A stretch of DNA of 44,821 nucleotides from CAYTNY01 sp964439215 (GCA_964439215.1 CAYTNY010000006.1:1-44821); one strand, 5' to 3'. Positions 23,781 through 33,313 are shown, counted from the first letter of the stretch. Notes: generated by a model not told the origin, from the sequence alone. Translations and numbers: made by a program.

Positions 23781-24776
23781 TTAGTTTTTAGAGCCCTCCA
23801 GTTTTTCAAGCCTTTCTTTAATTTCTTTTTTTCTTTTATTCGTGGGAAGCAGCCTGTCATATTTCTGCCAGTATTCTATTGCCTTTTTTTCCAGGCCCAG
23901 TTCCTCGCATAAAATAGCCGCATTTACATAAGCGGCCATATCCCACGGCTCAATACTTATTGTCATTTCAAAATCATTCAATGCTTTTTTATGCTGTCCA
24001 AGCCTCAATCTGGCAATTCCAAGATTAAAATACGCGTTTGAAAGAACAGTATCGTCCTTTACGTTTGATTTCACTATGTACTCAAGCTGCTCAACCGCTT
24101 CTTTGAAGTTTTCTTTCATAATATATATCGCGGACAGATTCTGGCGCGCGTCATTGTCCCCGGGGTTAAGCTGAAGAACCCTCGTATAATTTTTCTGCGC
24201 CGCGTCAAGATCTTTCTGCATATAATTAATAACACCCAGATTATAATGTCCTATGTCAAAATCCGGTTTTGCCCTGACAATATTTTCATATATTTTTCCG
24301 GCAGTATCGTAACTCTCCCTGTCAATAAGAATATTTCCCAGGCTTGCCTGTAAAAGCGGATTTTTCGGTTCTAATTCAAGGGCTTTTTTAAGCACCTTCA
24401 GGGACTTTTCCGTATCCCCCTGTTCTCCCAATACAACCGAAAGATTATACATTGATTTTGTATCCTTGGGATTTCTTTCCAGCGCCTGCTCAAAAGAATA
24501 TACCGCGTAATTAAACTCATTCATCTGGGCATAAGCGCTTCCCATCTGGTTCCAGTATTTCGGGTTATCAGGGTCTTTCTTTAAAAGCGCCTTTATGTTC
24601 TGAACAGCATAAGTATAATTTCCTTCTTTATACAGCGATTCCGCTTCATTTTCCACACTTACGGCTTCTTCTTCGGTTTCGGGCTGTTTCACAATTCTCG
24701 GTTCTCTTTTCATGATTTTACACGATGATGCCAAAACAAGCATGATCAACATAATAAATAAAATTATTTTTTTCAT
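23781..24776 (-). CDS. TPR lipoprotein
   Basis: A 331-residue secreted protein with a signal peptide and a lipobox-like ASSC ending at Cys19. A short charged linker follows (20-45), then about seven to eight TPR units through residue 310. It is expected to be lipidated by Lgt and cut by LspA, both encoded in this window. PilF/NlpI-like scaffolding of a membrane complex is plausible. It overlaps the GT4 gene as ATGA and is followed by the second TPR gene, so the pair may form a scaffold for the glycan machinery. That role is inferred. Confidence 0.82.
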   Translation of the reverse strand: MKKIILFIMLIMLVLASSCKIMKREPRIVKQPETEEEAVSVENEAESLYKEGNYTYAVQNIKALLKKDPDNPKYWNQMGSAYAQMNEFNYAVYSFEQALERNPKDTKSMYNLSVVLGEQGDTEKSLKVLKKALELEPKNPLLQASLGNILIDRESYDTAGKIYENIVRAKPDFDIGHYNLGVINYMQKDLDAAQKNYTRVLQLNPGDNDARQNLSAIYIMKENFKEAVEQLEYIVKSNVKDDTVLSNAYFNLGIARLRLGQHKKALNDFEMTISIEPWDMAAYVNAAILCEELGLEKKAIEYWQKYDRLLPTNKRKKEIKERLEKLEGSKN

Positions 24777-25939
24777 TTTTTCCTTCCTTTTCCGGCTGCT
24801 TTTATTTTTGAATAAATATCTCTTATAATAACACCTGTTTTTATCCAGTCAAAGTGTTTTTTCAGCGTCCGGCGCCCTCCCGCGGAAATTTTCATTCCCA
24901 GTTTTTTGTTGTTTTTCAGTTTTTCCATTGCCTGCCTGAATTCAATCGGCGTATCTGCCGTCAAAAGGTTTTTTTCATTCCTGCCGTAAACTCCGGCGGC
25001 GGCAAAAGATGTCGCAATAACCGGCACACCCGCGGCCCAGGACTGCAGTATTTTATTCTGCCTCCCTGTTCCGTATCTGACGGGAACAATACTCACATCC
25101 CAGTTTGCAATTTCTTTATTCAGGTCTTCCAGATATCCCGCTGCCATGGCCCCTTTTACCCCCGCATATTCCCTGCTTTCATTTCCCGCTATTACAAGCC
25201 TGTATTCATCTTTTGGCTCCCATACATTTTTCAAGAACCAGTTTATTCCGTCCTTATTCGGATGATATTTCATATTTCCGAAAAAACCGGCCGTGAAGCT
25301 GTTTTTTTTCTTTGCCGGGCGTTTGCCCGCGGATCCAAAATCCGCGCCGTTAGGCGCCGCAACACAGTTTTTTATCCCCAGATACTCCCCATCCTCCTCT
25401 GAATTTACAAGAACTTTATAAAATCTTTTTTCGAGCCCCTGTTCATATCTTTTAAGCCTGTTTTTATCCAGAAAAAGATATATCAGTTTAAATATATTCC
25501 TTTCATAGCGGATCTTCCTTTCGGCATGAAGCGCAAGAGAATCCACAATGTCCACAACACCTCTTACACCGCACATTTCCGCATACTGCGCCCCTCTCAG
25601 CCGGTAAGCAAAAAAAGCATCGGGTTCAAACTGTGCGCAAACCCGCTTTACCGCGCGTTCCATTTCACTGTTTCTGTATGCCCGTATATTTATCGGATCT
25701 TTTCCGAAGATGCCTCTTAACGCCCCTGCCAGTACTTTTTTCTTTGTAATGCCTACGCAGGTTGTTTTTTCACAGATGTGTTTTAATTTAGACGCAAAAT
25801 TTTCTTCGCCGGGAAGCGCAAAACACACAAGATGGATCCTGTACTCTTTTTTTAATTCTTTAAGCATATTATATATCCGGAGTTTATCTCCGTCATTTGC
25901 CGGATAAGGAAAAACCGGTGAAACCGCCAGTATTTTCAT
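24773..25939 (-). CDS. GT4 glycosyltransferase, exopolysaccharide (TIGR03087) type
   Basis: A GT-B fold enzyme of 388 residues. The N-terminus KILAVSPVFPYPANDGDKLR and the mid-domain FFGNMKYHPNKDGINWFL are typical of the glycosyltransferases found in PEP-CTERM/exosortase-associated exopolysaccharide clusters and relatives. The nucleotide-sugar domain ends with VPIRYGTGRQNKILQSW-like text and AAGVPVIAT. GGAGG precedes the ATG, which overlaps the DUF2723 stop. No exosortase or PEP-CTERM protein is seen in the window, so only the family resemblance is claimed. Confidence 0.85.
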   Translation of the reverse strand: MKILAVSPVFPYPANDGDKLRIYNMLKELKKEYRIHLVCFALPGEENFASKLKHICEKTTCVGITKKKVLAGALRGIFGKDPINIRAYRNSEMERAVKRVCAQFEPDAFFAYRLRGAQYAEMCGVRGVVDIVDSLALHAERKIRYERNIFKLIYLFLDKNRLKRYEQGLEKRFYKVLVNSEEDGEYLGIKNCVAAPNGADFGSAGKRPAKKKNSFTAGFFGNMKYHPNKDGINWFLKNVWEPKDEYRLVIAGNESREYAGVKGAMAAGYLEDLNKEIANWDVSIVPVRYGTGRQNKILQSWAAGVPVIATSFAAAGVYGRNEKNLLTADTPIEFRQAMEKLKNNKKLGMKISAGGRRTLKKHFDWIKTGVIIRDIYSKIKAAGKGRKK

Positions 25940-28071
25940 TCTGCCTCCATTTTTACCGCTTTAAGATTCTGTCTTGCCATCGGATTGTCCGGCGCCAGAG
26001 AAACCGCTTTTTCAAGAGTTTCAACCGCCTTTTTTTTATTTCCTTTATAGTAATACGCAATACCCAGATTATTGTATATTTCCGAAAAATTATCATTATA
26101 CTTTAAAGCTTCCAGGCCTTTTTCAACAGCCTCATCATATCTTTTCATATTATTCAGGACGCCTATCATATTTGAACGGGCCTCTATCACTTCAGGATCA
26201 ATTTCCAGTGCTTTTTCATAGGTTTCAACAGCCTTTTCGTATCTGCCCGCGTCTGAATATGCTATGCCCAGATGCGTAAGCGACTGGGCAAGATTCGGCT
26301 GTACGGCAAATCCTACTGCTTTTTTCATATAATAAAGGGCCCGTTCCCTGCGGCCCAGGGATCTGTATGCATTGCCGGTCTCCATAAACGCACTTGAATA
26401 ATTTGAAATACAGAACTCTGTCGTATTATTAAGAAAAAGCCTGTCGTGTATAAGATTTCTGTATGACATTTTCCTGAAATTAACCTCAGCTTTATCAAGC
26501 GACCCTTTCCTGTCCGGATGCATCCGCATAACAAGCCCGGAAGGCGCAAGGACCCCCGCGCTTCGGGGATAAAATTCCTGAAAAACTTTTCTGAAAACCG
26601 AGACAAATATTTCTTTCTCCGCGTAATTTGAATTTATAATATCATTTATTTTTTTCGTCAGCGGGTCTTTTTTTTCTGATGTGATTTTAATCCCGGGACA
26701 TTCGTTTTTTACGTTCTTAAGCCCCCAGTTCACATAAAGAAAAATGGTTGTAACAGGGCAGAAATCCGCCTTTTTTTCCACGTGCCTGAAATACATCTGC
26801 GGCATAACGTTAAAATCCCCTTCCAAAAACGCCAGTCCGGGCGTATCAATTGACTTTATCAGGTTCATACCGTAATCATAAGCGTAAAAATACCTGCTCT
26901 GGTCCGCTTTTTTATAATTACCCGCCGCAAGAAACAAAGGCACCGACAGTATCATAATCCCCGCCGCGCCGGCCGCTGTTTTTCCTTTTTTTTCCAGGTG
27001 CCGCATAATCAGCGCCCCTGCGCAAGCTATAAAAACGGTCATTGCCATATATACAGGAATCATAAAAACATCCATTATCCATATCATTTCTTCTTTAAGA
27101 TTAAAATACACCGTAAGTATCCCCGTAAAGACCGCAATCACAATACCCGGCAGGATAAAAACCTTTTTATTTTTCATTTTCAGCGAAGCGGCAGCACCGG
27201 CCGCAAACAGCAGAAAACCGGCCGCGCTCAGCTGCGTCCAGAGCAGCACAGCCGCTCTTTTGCCCTGGCTTATAACTGTCGCTGCATCGCGCGCGGTTTC
27301 CATAGATGTGTATTCCTCCCTGAAAAAAACCCACAGAAGCTGTTTTAATCCCGCGGGGTCTCCCCAGTTTAAATAAGCACCGTTATTGGACCGTATAATA
27401 AGATACAGATATATCATAATGCCCGGAACAACAAAAGCTGCTGCAGTAGAAATCTTTTTAAAACTGTTTTTTATTTTTTTCTCTTTTATTACCATATACG
27501 CATAAACAGCCAGTGCAGGAGCCGCGGCGGCCATGCTTACCCAGTGATTGCCGAGAGATACGCCGTATAAAAAAGCAGCCAGATAAAAATACTTTATTTC
27601 CCCCTTCCTCTCCCATAAAAACAATGAATATATTACGGCGCCCAGCATAAAAGCATTTAATGTATATATTCCTCCTTTTGCGGACAGTGCTTCCGACCAG
27701 AACGTATAGCTGAAAGCCGGTATGAGAACCACCGCAAAAGAAACAAAATTCCTGATGTTTTTCTTTATTCCGTTAAAGGATAATACAATCACCATGATGC
27801 GGAAAAACAGCACGCAGGCCGCGGCCCCGAAAAAGGCCGCCTGAACACTTATGCGCATACCCGGATTTCCGGCTTTTAAAAACGTGAATATTTTGCCGGT
27901 CAGCGAAGAAAGCGGGTAGCCCGGAGGATGCTGTATTCCCAGCGTATAGGCGCATGCCGCTGTTTCAGGCGAATCATTTGCGTGAAAAACAGAATTAAGC
28001 GTGGATACATATACTCCAAAAACCATCAGAAATATCAGAACAGAAATTATATTTTCACTTTTCACCGGCAT
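25936..28071 (-). CDS. DUF2723 (TMEM260-like) membrane protein with TPR tail
   Basis: The N-terminal membrane domain (about 10-400, about eleven segments) carries the DUF2723 signature: NDSPETAACAYTLGIQHPPGYPL near residues 30-55 in two adjoining pieces. It is a GT-C-like fold, and its eukaryotic relative TMEM260 is a protein O-mannosyltransferase. The C-terminus (about 570-711) has four TPRs. The ATG at 28071 is used; a TTG two codons upstream (28077) is also possible, and ribosome-binding signals are weak. The gene overlaps the O-antigen-ligase-like gene by 17 bases. A role in protein or lipid glycosylation is inferred from fold and context. Confidence 0.85.
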   Translation of the reverse strand: MPVKSENIISVLIFLMVFGVYVSTLNSVFHANDSPETAACAYTLGIQHPPGYPLSSLTGKIFTFLKAGNPGMRISVQAAFFGAAACVLFFRIMVIVLSFNGIKKNIRNFVSFAVVLIPAFSYTFWSEALSAKGGIYTLNAFMLGAVIYSLFLWERKGEIKYFYLAAFLYGVSLGNHWVSMAAAAPALAVYAYMVIKEKKIKNSFKKISTAAAFVVPGIMIYLYLIIRSNNGAYLNWGDPAGLKQLLWVFFREEYTSMETARDAATVISQGKRAAVLLWTQLSAAGFLLFAAGAAASLKMKNKKVFILPGIVIAVFTGILTVYFNLKEEMIWIMDVFMIPVYMAMTVFIACAGALIMRHLEKKGKTAAGAAGIMILSVPLFLAAGNYKKADQSRYFYAYDYGMNLIKSIDTPGLAFLEGDFNVMPQMYFRHVEKKADFCPVTTIFLYVNWGLKNVKNECPGIKITSEKKDPLTKKINDIINSNYAEKEIFVSVFRKVFQEFYPRSAGVLAPSGLVMRMHPDRKGSLDKAEVNFRKMSYRNLIHDRLFLNNTTEFCISNYSSAFMETGNAYRSLGRRERALYYMKKAVGFAVQPNLAQSLTHLGIAYSDAGRYEKAVETYEKALEIDPEVIEARSNMIGVLNNMKRYDEAVEKGLEALKYNDNFSEIYNNLGIAYYYKGNKKKAVETLEKAVSLAPDNPMARQNLKAVKMEAE

Positions 28072-30064
28072 TTTCAACCGCCTTTTTCAGTTCAGAAAGT
28101 CTTTGATCATCCGGAAATTTTTCCACAGCTTTTTCCAGTATTTCTTTTGCCTGCTCCATTTTTCCTCTTTTATAAACAGCAACCGCAAGATTATAACGCG
28201 CCCCGGCATTATCAGGATATATTTCAACAGCCCTGCGGGCATAGTCCTCCGCCAAACGGGTCATGCCCATGGCTCCGTAAACAGCCGACAGATGATAAAG
28301 CAGATCATAATCGCGGGGGAAATAACGCATCCCTTCTTCATATATATTCACGGCTTCCTCATATTTCCCGTTAAGATAAAGTGCGTATCCGTAAGATGTA
28401 ACGGCTCCTTTTGAATACGGCGACATTTTATATATTTTTTCCGCTGTTTTTTCCGCCTGCTTATAATCATCCGCCGCAAGGTCATATCTGAAAACTTCAC
28501 TTGCGGCTGTCCAGCTTCCCGGATTCAGCTCCAGCGCCTTTTTGTAGCTTTTGTGCGCCTGAACTCCCCTGCCCAGGAGAGACATTGTATCCGCTCTTAT
28601 TATATGATGATTGAAATCCCCGGAATTAATATCCAGGGCGCGTTCGGCATATTCCGCGGCTGCATTTGTTTTTTTAAAATATATATTTTCTTTGGCTTTT
28701 CTAATATATGATTCAGCCGCGAGACTGCCGGCGCTTATTGCCGCAGCAGCAATACATACCGGCAAGATCACAGCAGCGGCAGGCTGCGGCAGGCGTTTTA
28801 AAACAGCCGGCGCCTGTTTTTTGTTTTCAGACAGAAGATAAGCGGCAAGTACAAAAAACAGCGCTGCTGTCGGCAGTATAAGGAACGGAAAATTAAAAAA
28901 CGCATGAAGCAGTATTCCCGCAAAACCGGCTTTAATTCCGCAGATCCGCAGCCCTCCACCCGCATTGATCCGCATTATGACAAAAACAATCAGCAGGAAC
29001 AGACCCGCGCCGGGCAGCCCGTATTCCGCCGCAAGCTGAAGATAATCATTGTGTGCGTGCCCCGACTGATAAAACTCCGCTTTTTTAAACAGCGCGGGAT
29101 CAAGAGACTTTGACTGGTAATAAGAATAAACAGCCGGAAATCCGCCGGCTCCGGTCCCCAGCACCGGATTATCTTTTATAATGTGCATTGTATTCTCCCA
29201 CAATTTAAGCCGTATAACCGCTGAATCATCCTTCATCCGTATTACATTATATATTCTTGAACCTGTTTCCGGATTATTCAGTCCGTAAAACACCGAAAAA
29301 AACGCCAATACCGCCAGAACAAAAGCAATTGTCTTTTTGCTTTTCTTTATTGCCGCGGGATTGTTCTTGAGCGCCATAAGCGAAAAAACCACTCCTGAAA
29401 AAACAAAACCCAGATAAGCCCCTCTTGTCTGTGTGAGTACAAGGGCATATATCATAACCAGAAAAACCCCGCTCCACACCGCTTTCCCGGAAAAATCTTT
29501 TGCCGAAAGCAGTCCGGCAAACGCAATTGGTATAAACAGCAGCAGATGCCCTGCCAGAAAATTAGGGTTGCCGAGTGTGGAAGCGGCCCGTCCGGAAAAA
29601 TCAGTTTCCCACGAAATAAAATCCATCCCCGCGGACTGAAAAATACCGTACAGAGCCATTAAAAAAGCCGAAAACACGGCTGTATTTACGATTCGGTCTT
29701 TTTTATCCGGTCTTTCCCTGAAATATGAATATGCCGCAAAATAAAACAGGAACACTGCCGCAATTGAAAATAATTTATCCGAAAACACATGAATATTCCG
29801 CACCTTAAGTATTCCGGCGGCTCCCCAAAAAAGAAACAGAACAACGGGTATGTCAACAGGACTTTTTTTAAAAGGTATATCTGTCTTCATAAGTACGGAA
29901 AAAGCATAAAATAAAACAAGCACAGCCGCGGAAAACTGAAGCATAAACTTCTCTGCCGCCCAGAAAGGATTTTCCGCTCCGCCGTAAAAAACCAAGGGCA
30001 GCAGAAAAACCGCCGCTATAAAAAATATTTCATAAATTTTCCGCAAATATGTTCTTCTCAACAC
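28055..30064 (-). CDS. O-antigen-ligase/PglL-like membrane protein with TPR tail
   Basis: A 669-residue paralogue of the gene at 9189-10946. It has about eleven membrane segments (1-440) and at least four TPRs (about 460-665). LGNPNFLAGHLLL, TQTRGAYLGF and the periplasmic loop with GTGAGGFPAVYSYYQ and GHAHNDYLQLAAEYG place it in the Wzy_C superfamily. The NDY motif is shared by both copies. The start is GTG at 30064 or TTG at 30061 after GAGG. It is the first gene of the nine-gene glycan operon and follows a predicted promoter. It would act on undecaprenyl-linked glycan in the periplasm. Confidence 0.87.
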   Translation of the reverse strand: MLRRTYLRKIYEIFFIAAVFLLPLVFYGGAENPFWAAEKFMLQFSAAVLVLFYAFSVLMKTDIPFKKSPVDIPVVLFLFWGAAGILKVRNIHVFSDKLFSIAAVFLFYFAAYSYFRERPDKKDRIVNTAVFSAFLMALYGIFQSAGMDFISWETDFSGRAASTLGNPNFLAGHLLLFIPIAFAGLLSAKDFSGKAVWSGVFLVMIYALVLTQTRGAYLGFVFSGVVFSLMALKNNPAAIKKSKKTIAFVLAVLAFFSVFYGLNNPETGSRIYNVIRMKDDSAVIRLKLWENTMHIIKDNPVLGTGAGGFPAVYSYYQSKSLDPALFKKAEFYQSGHAHNDYLQLAAEYGLPGAGLFLLIVFVIMRINAGGGLRICGIKAGFAGILLHAFFNFPFLILPTAALFFVLAAYLLSENKKQAPAVLKRLPQPAAAVILPVCIAAAAISAGSLAAESYIRKAKENIYFKKTNAAAEYAERALDINSGDFNHHIIRADTMSLLGRGVQAHKSYKKALELNPGSWTAASEVFRYDLAADDYKQAEKTAEKIYKMSPYSKGAVTSYGYALYLNGKYEEAVNIYEEGMRYFPRDYDLLYHLSAVYGAMGMTRLAEDYARRAVEIYPDNAGARYNLAVAVYKRGKMEQAKEILEKAVEKFPDDQRLSELKKAVENAGEK

Positions 30065-30097
30065 ACAACCTCGCTGTTTTACTTATGCTGCCGGTAA

Positions 30098-30126
30098 AAA
30101 TAATATCATTATTAAAATCCCTTATC
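30098..30126 (-). promoter_or_regulatory. Predicted sigma-70 promoter of the glycan operon
   Basis: Minus-strand TTGATA (30126-30121) and TATTAT (30103-30098) are separated by 17 bases. Transcription would start near 30091, about 27 bases before the first gene. Nine genes with junctions from 23 bases overlap to a gap of about 90 bases follow down to 17475. Confidence 0.6.
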
Positions 30127-30208
30127 AATATAAGACTGTACGCGGTTTAATCGGGACTATCCGGCCGTTTTTTTGAAAAATACTGTTTTTTGGATATTTC
30201 ATCTGTTT

Positions 30209-31558
30209 TCATATAACGCTCAACACCGTGCCGGCTATACTGAAATATATCAACAGCCCTGTCACATCAAGAATGGTGGTGAGAAGAGGGCTGCTTACAA
30301 CCGCAGGATCCAGTTTCATTTTGGTCAAAAGCAGCGGCAGCATACTCCCTATGATGTTTGCCCATAAAGCAATAAAAACAACAGAAAAAGCTATAACAAA
30401 ACTGATCTTAATATCTTTGACCCATACATAACTGACCGCGAACAGAACCAGGCTCAGTATAACACCGAGCCAGATCCCCACCAGCAGCTCTTTTTTCATC
30501 ACCATAAACCATCTTCCCGGGGTTATATCCTCTACCGCGATTGCCCGTATTATAAGAGTGGACGACTGGATTGCGGTATTTCCTCCTGTTCCTATAAGAG
30601 TAGGTATGAAAAAGGCCAGCATTACAAAGCTCCCCAGGGTTTCCTCAAAAAAAGAAATAACACTGCCCGACAGTATGCCCGCCAGCCCCAGAAGCATCAG
30701 CCACACTATTCTTTTTTTAAACAAAGTAAAAAAGTCCATGGAACTGTACCGGGATTCAAAAGGAACAACACTGGCTGCTTTCTGCATATCCTCATTTACG
30801 GCTTCTTCCATAACATCCATAACATCATCAACCGTAACAACACCCAAAAGAACATTCTCGGAATCAACAACAGGAAGAACAAGCAGATCATATCTTCTCA
30901 TTATTTTAGCGGCTTCTTCCCGGTGCTCCGAGGCCGTAATTGATATTACCTTTTCATCCATTAATTCACTCACACGCACGGACGGCCGGGCAACAACAAG
31001 ACTGCTGAGTGATATTTCATCCACGAGCCGGTTTTTTTTATCCGTAACATAAACAATGTTTATTGTTTCCGCTTTTTTTGCGTTCCGTCTTATATGCCCG
31101 ATTGCATATTTTGCCGTCCATGTTGAAATAATGGATATATAATCCGGGGTCATGAGCCTTCCCACAGAATAATCAGGATACCCCAAAAGTTTCAGGGATT
31201 CTTTTCTTATTTCCGCCGGCAGCCGGCTGATAAGACGCTGCGTAATGTCCCCCGGAAGTTCATCAAAAAGTTCGGTTCTGTCATCCGCGGAAAGCTCCAG
31301 AACAAGCTTTAAAACATTTTCATCCCCTATTTCATTCAAGAGACGCGCCTGTGATTCACTGTCAAGTTCGGAAAAAACTTCCGCCGCAAGACTTCTGGAC
31401 AAAAGCCTGAAAAGAATAAAAGAATCCTTATTATCCAGGCTCTTTAAGAAATCCGCTATATCAGGAGCGGGCCATTCGCATAAAACCTCTTTTATTCCCC
31501 GCCAGTCTTTTTCCTGTATCAAAGCATGAAGTTCCGGACTTAATAATTCCTTGAGCAT
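30209..31558 (-). CDS. mgtE: Magnesium transporter MgtE
   Basis: A homodimeric Mg2+ channel of 449 residues. The superhelical MgtE N-domain (about 1-130) is followed by two CBS domains (about 135-255) that gate the pore by sensing cytosolic Mg2+. Five membrane segments (about 280-449) come next, with FIPTLIGTGGNTAIQSSTLIIR in the conserved pore region. The frame is open from a GTG at 31564, but the ATG at 31558 has a better GGAG spacing. A TATAAT lies on the minus strand about 45 bases upstream without a clear -35. It is separated by 144 bases from the glycan operon. Confidence 0.95.
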   Translation of the reverse strand: MLKELLSPELHALIQEKDWRGIKEVLCEWPAPDIADFLKSLDNKDSFILFRLLSRSLAAEVFSELDSESQARLLNEIGDENVLKLVLELSADDRTELFDELPGDITQRLISRLPAEIRKESLKLLGYPDYSVGRLMTPDYISIISTWTAKYAIGHIRRNAKKAETINIVYVTDKKNRLVDEISLSSLVVARPSVRVSELMDEKVISITASEHREEAAKIMRRYDLLVLPVVDSENVLLGVVTVDDVMDVMEEAVNEDMQKAASVVPFESRYSSMDFFTLFKKRIVWLMLLGLAGILSGSVISFFEETLGSFVMLAFFIPTLIGTGGNTAIQSSTLIIRAIAVEDITPGRWFMVMKKELLVGIWLGVILSLVLFAVSYVWVKDIKISFVIAFSVVFIALWANIIGSMLPLLLTKMKLDPAVVSSPLLTTILDVTGLLIYFSIAGTVLSVI

Positions 31559-31725
31559 TTTCACTTCTCCGGATTGAAATTTAATATCCCGGCATCATTA
31601 TAGTATATTTTCTCTTCAAAAGGAAATATTTTCGGTTTTCTTTCCGGAAATTTTTATCTCATTTGTCCGGGGCTCTTTATTAAATCCCCGTAATTTTCCG
31701 CGGAAAGATAATCTGCCGCTGCTTT

Positions 31726-32166
31726 TTAGTTGTTTTTCCGCATCTTTTGTTTTATTTTTCTTTTTTCTTCCAAAGACATTTTTTTATATTTTTCATGCGC
31801 TTTTTTTATTTTCTCCCTCTGCTCAGGAGTCAATTTCTTCCATTCTTCATATTTTCTTTCCAGGATTTTCTTCATATGCGAAGCCAGCCTCTGCCATTCC
31901 TCATAAGCCTTTTTGAGTTCCTTTTTTTCCGTGTCAGACATATCATCAAGTTTGTCATAGTTTTTCACTATCCACTTTTTCCTGTCTTCAGGGACCATTT
32001 CCCAGTTCTGATATATTTCCCTGAGCCTTTCCTGTTCTCCGGCGGAAAGTTCACTCCATGCCTTTTTCTCTGATTCTTCCTTTACTGCATCGTTCTTTTC
32101 ATCACCGGCAAAAACCGCAAACCCCGGAACAATAATCATCAGCATAACTATAATGGTCTTTTTCAT
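31726..32166 (-). CDS. Secreted DUF3106-like protein
   Basis: A 146-residue protein with a signal peptide (about 1-20, ending AVFAG), then a very charged, helical body. It repeats a motif of the type W-x2-L-(S/T)-x-(E/A)-(E/Q)-(Q/R) followed by Y/K and W about every 24 residues, with LSAGEQERL, LTPEQREKI and MSLEEKRKI as examples. This matches DUF3106 and recalls the LTxxQ motif of the CpxP/Spy stress proteins. It follows the sigma/anti-sigma pair and is probably a periplasmic sensor or chaperone of that system. GGAGG lies 11 bases before the ATG; a GTG at 32178 overlaps it. Confidence 0.78.
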   Translation of the reverse strand: MKKTIIVMLMIIVPGFAVFAGDEKNDAVKEESEKKAWSELSAGEQERLREIYQNWEMVPEDRKKWIVKNYDKLDDMSDTEKKELKKAYEEWQRLASHMKKILERKYEEWKKLTPEQREKIKKAHEKYKKMSLEEKRKIKQKMRKNN

Positions 32167-32200
32167 AGTGATATACACCTCCGTGTCTGCTCATTATATA

Positions 32201-32677
32201 CTATGACGCTTCAATAACTTCACTCATTTCCCTGTAAAATTCCAGCCTTTCAAGAATTTCCATATTTTCAAGGATCTCCATTTTCTCTATCATTGCCCTT
32301 TCTTCTGTCTTCATCTGCCGGTTTCCCTGATAATAAAGACCCGCGCCCGCGGCAATTATTATGGTCAAAACAGCCGCAGCCGGAACAGGCTGGAAGATAA
32401 AAGAAAAAATATTCAGTATGCTCCTTTTTTTCGCTGTTTTATTCCGTCCGATCTTTTCTTTTATCTTTTTTTTATGAAGCTCCCATATATGAGGTTCAAA
32501 ATCCACCTGCATGCTTCCCGCGGCTTCCTTTATCCTGCCGTAGCTTTCCGCTTTTTCCCTGCAGGCCGCACAGGCATTTATATGCGCGGCCGCGCCGGCT
32601 CTTAGGCCGGGATCCTGTATCTCGTCATAAACAAAATCTATTATAAGTTTTTCGGTTTCTCTGCAGTCAAGCTTCAT
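32201..32677 (-). CDS. Zinc-finger anti-sigma factor
   Basis: A 158-residue single-pass membrane protein. The N-terminal cytoplasmic ZAS domain carries HINACAAC (HxxxCxxC, about 32-39) with an upstream Cys5. A basic linker and one membrane segment (about 98-115) follow, then an outward C-terminal helix rich in Met/Glu. ZAS proteins hold an ECF sigma factor inactive until an envelope signal releases it. The start is directly after the sigma stop, with AAGGAGG inside the sigma gene, so the two are coupled. Confidence 0.9.
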   Translation of the reverse strand: MKLDCRETEKLIIDFVYDEIQDPGLRAGAAAHINACAACREKAESYGRIKEAAGSMQVDFEPHIWELHKKKIKEKIGRNKTAKKRSILNIFSFIFQPVPAAAVLTIIIAAGAGLYYQGNRQMKTEERAMIEKMEILENMEILERLEFYREMSEVIEAS

Positions 32678-33247
32678 TTAAACCGCCTCCTTGTCAACCG
32701 CTGCTTTTACTTTCTCCATTGCACGGCTCAAATGGGATTTCACCGTGCCCTCGGATATTCCGATTATTCCGCTGATCTCCCTTATTTTATATCCTTCCAT
32801 GTTTTTCAGAACAAAAACCTGTCTCTGAAGATCAGTAAGTCCTGCCATCCCTTCCTTAACCGCCTCTTTCATTGTCTTTTTCTCATAATCCTCTTCAATA
32901 CTCAGCGTATCCTTTATTTCAAACGAAGGACCATCATCATCTTTTTCCATGTCAGTCATGTTTGAAAACCGCGCGCGCACTTTGGCTTTTCTTGTATAAT
33001 CATAAAACGCGTTCACGGTAATTCTGTAAATATATGTCCAAAAAGAACTTTCTTCCCTGAAATCGCCTATCTTTCTTATCACTTTTATGAACGCCTCCTG
33101 TGAAACATCCCATGCTTTATTGTAGTCGCCGGACATTCCAAGTGCTATGTTATACACTTTTTTCTGATATTTCACTATAAGTTCATCTATTGCGCCTTCT
33201 TTCCCGTTTTTTACGTCCTCTATTATTTCACTGTCCTCTCGGTTCAT
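32678..33247 (-). CDS. ECF sigma factor (RpoE-like)
   Basis: A sigma-70 family protein of 189 residues with region 2 (about 20-90, DVSQEAFIKVIRKIGDF) and region 4 (about 130-185, with an HTH near GTVKSHLSRAMEKVK), joined by an acidic linker. Regions 1 and 3 are missing, as in all ECF sigmas. It would direct RNA polymerase to envelope-stress promoters and is controlled by the adjacent anti-sigma factor. AGAGG precedes the ATG. An inverted repeat GTTCTT/AAGAAC (33275-33280 and 33295-33300) lies just upstream and may be part of its own promoter. Confidence 0.93.
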   Translation of the reverse strand: MNREDSEIIEDVKNGKEGAIDELIVKYQKKVYNIALGMSGDYNKAWDVSQEAFIKVIRKIGDFREESSFWTYIYRITVNAFYDYTRKAKVRARFSNMTDMEKDDDGPSFEIKDTLSIEEDYEKKTMKEAVKEGMAGLTDLQRQVFVLKNMEGYKIREISGIIGISEGTVKSHLSRAMEKVKAAVDKEAV

Positions 33248-33274
33248 ACTTTTCCTCTTCTTTTTGACGTTTTT

Positions 33275-33300
33275 GTTCTTTTAAAGGATTACATAAGAAC
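33275..33300 (-). promoter_or_regulatory. Inverted repeat upstream of the sigma gene
   Basis: GTTCTT and AAGAAC face each other across 14 bases, about 28 bases before the sigma start. This could be an autoregulatory promoter element. There is no independent support. Confidence 0.25.
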
Positions 33301-33313
33301 GAACTGCTTTAAT

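Noticed and set aside
22806..24776. Repeated DNA in the two adjacent TPR genes as a tandem duplication or CRISPR-like array
   Set aside because: The repetition is the degenerate 34-residue TPR protein pattern; I saw no matching direct repeats at the DNA level.
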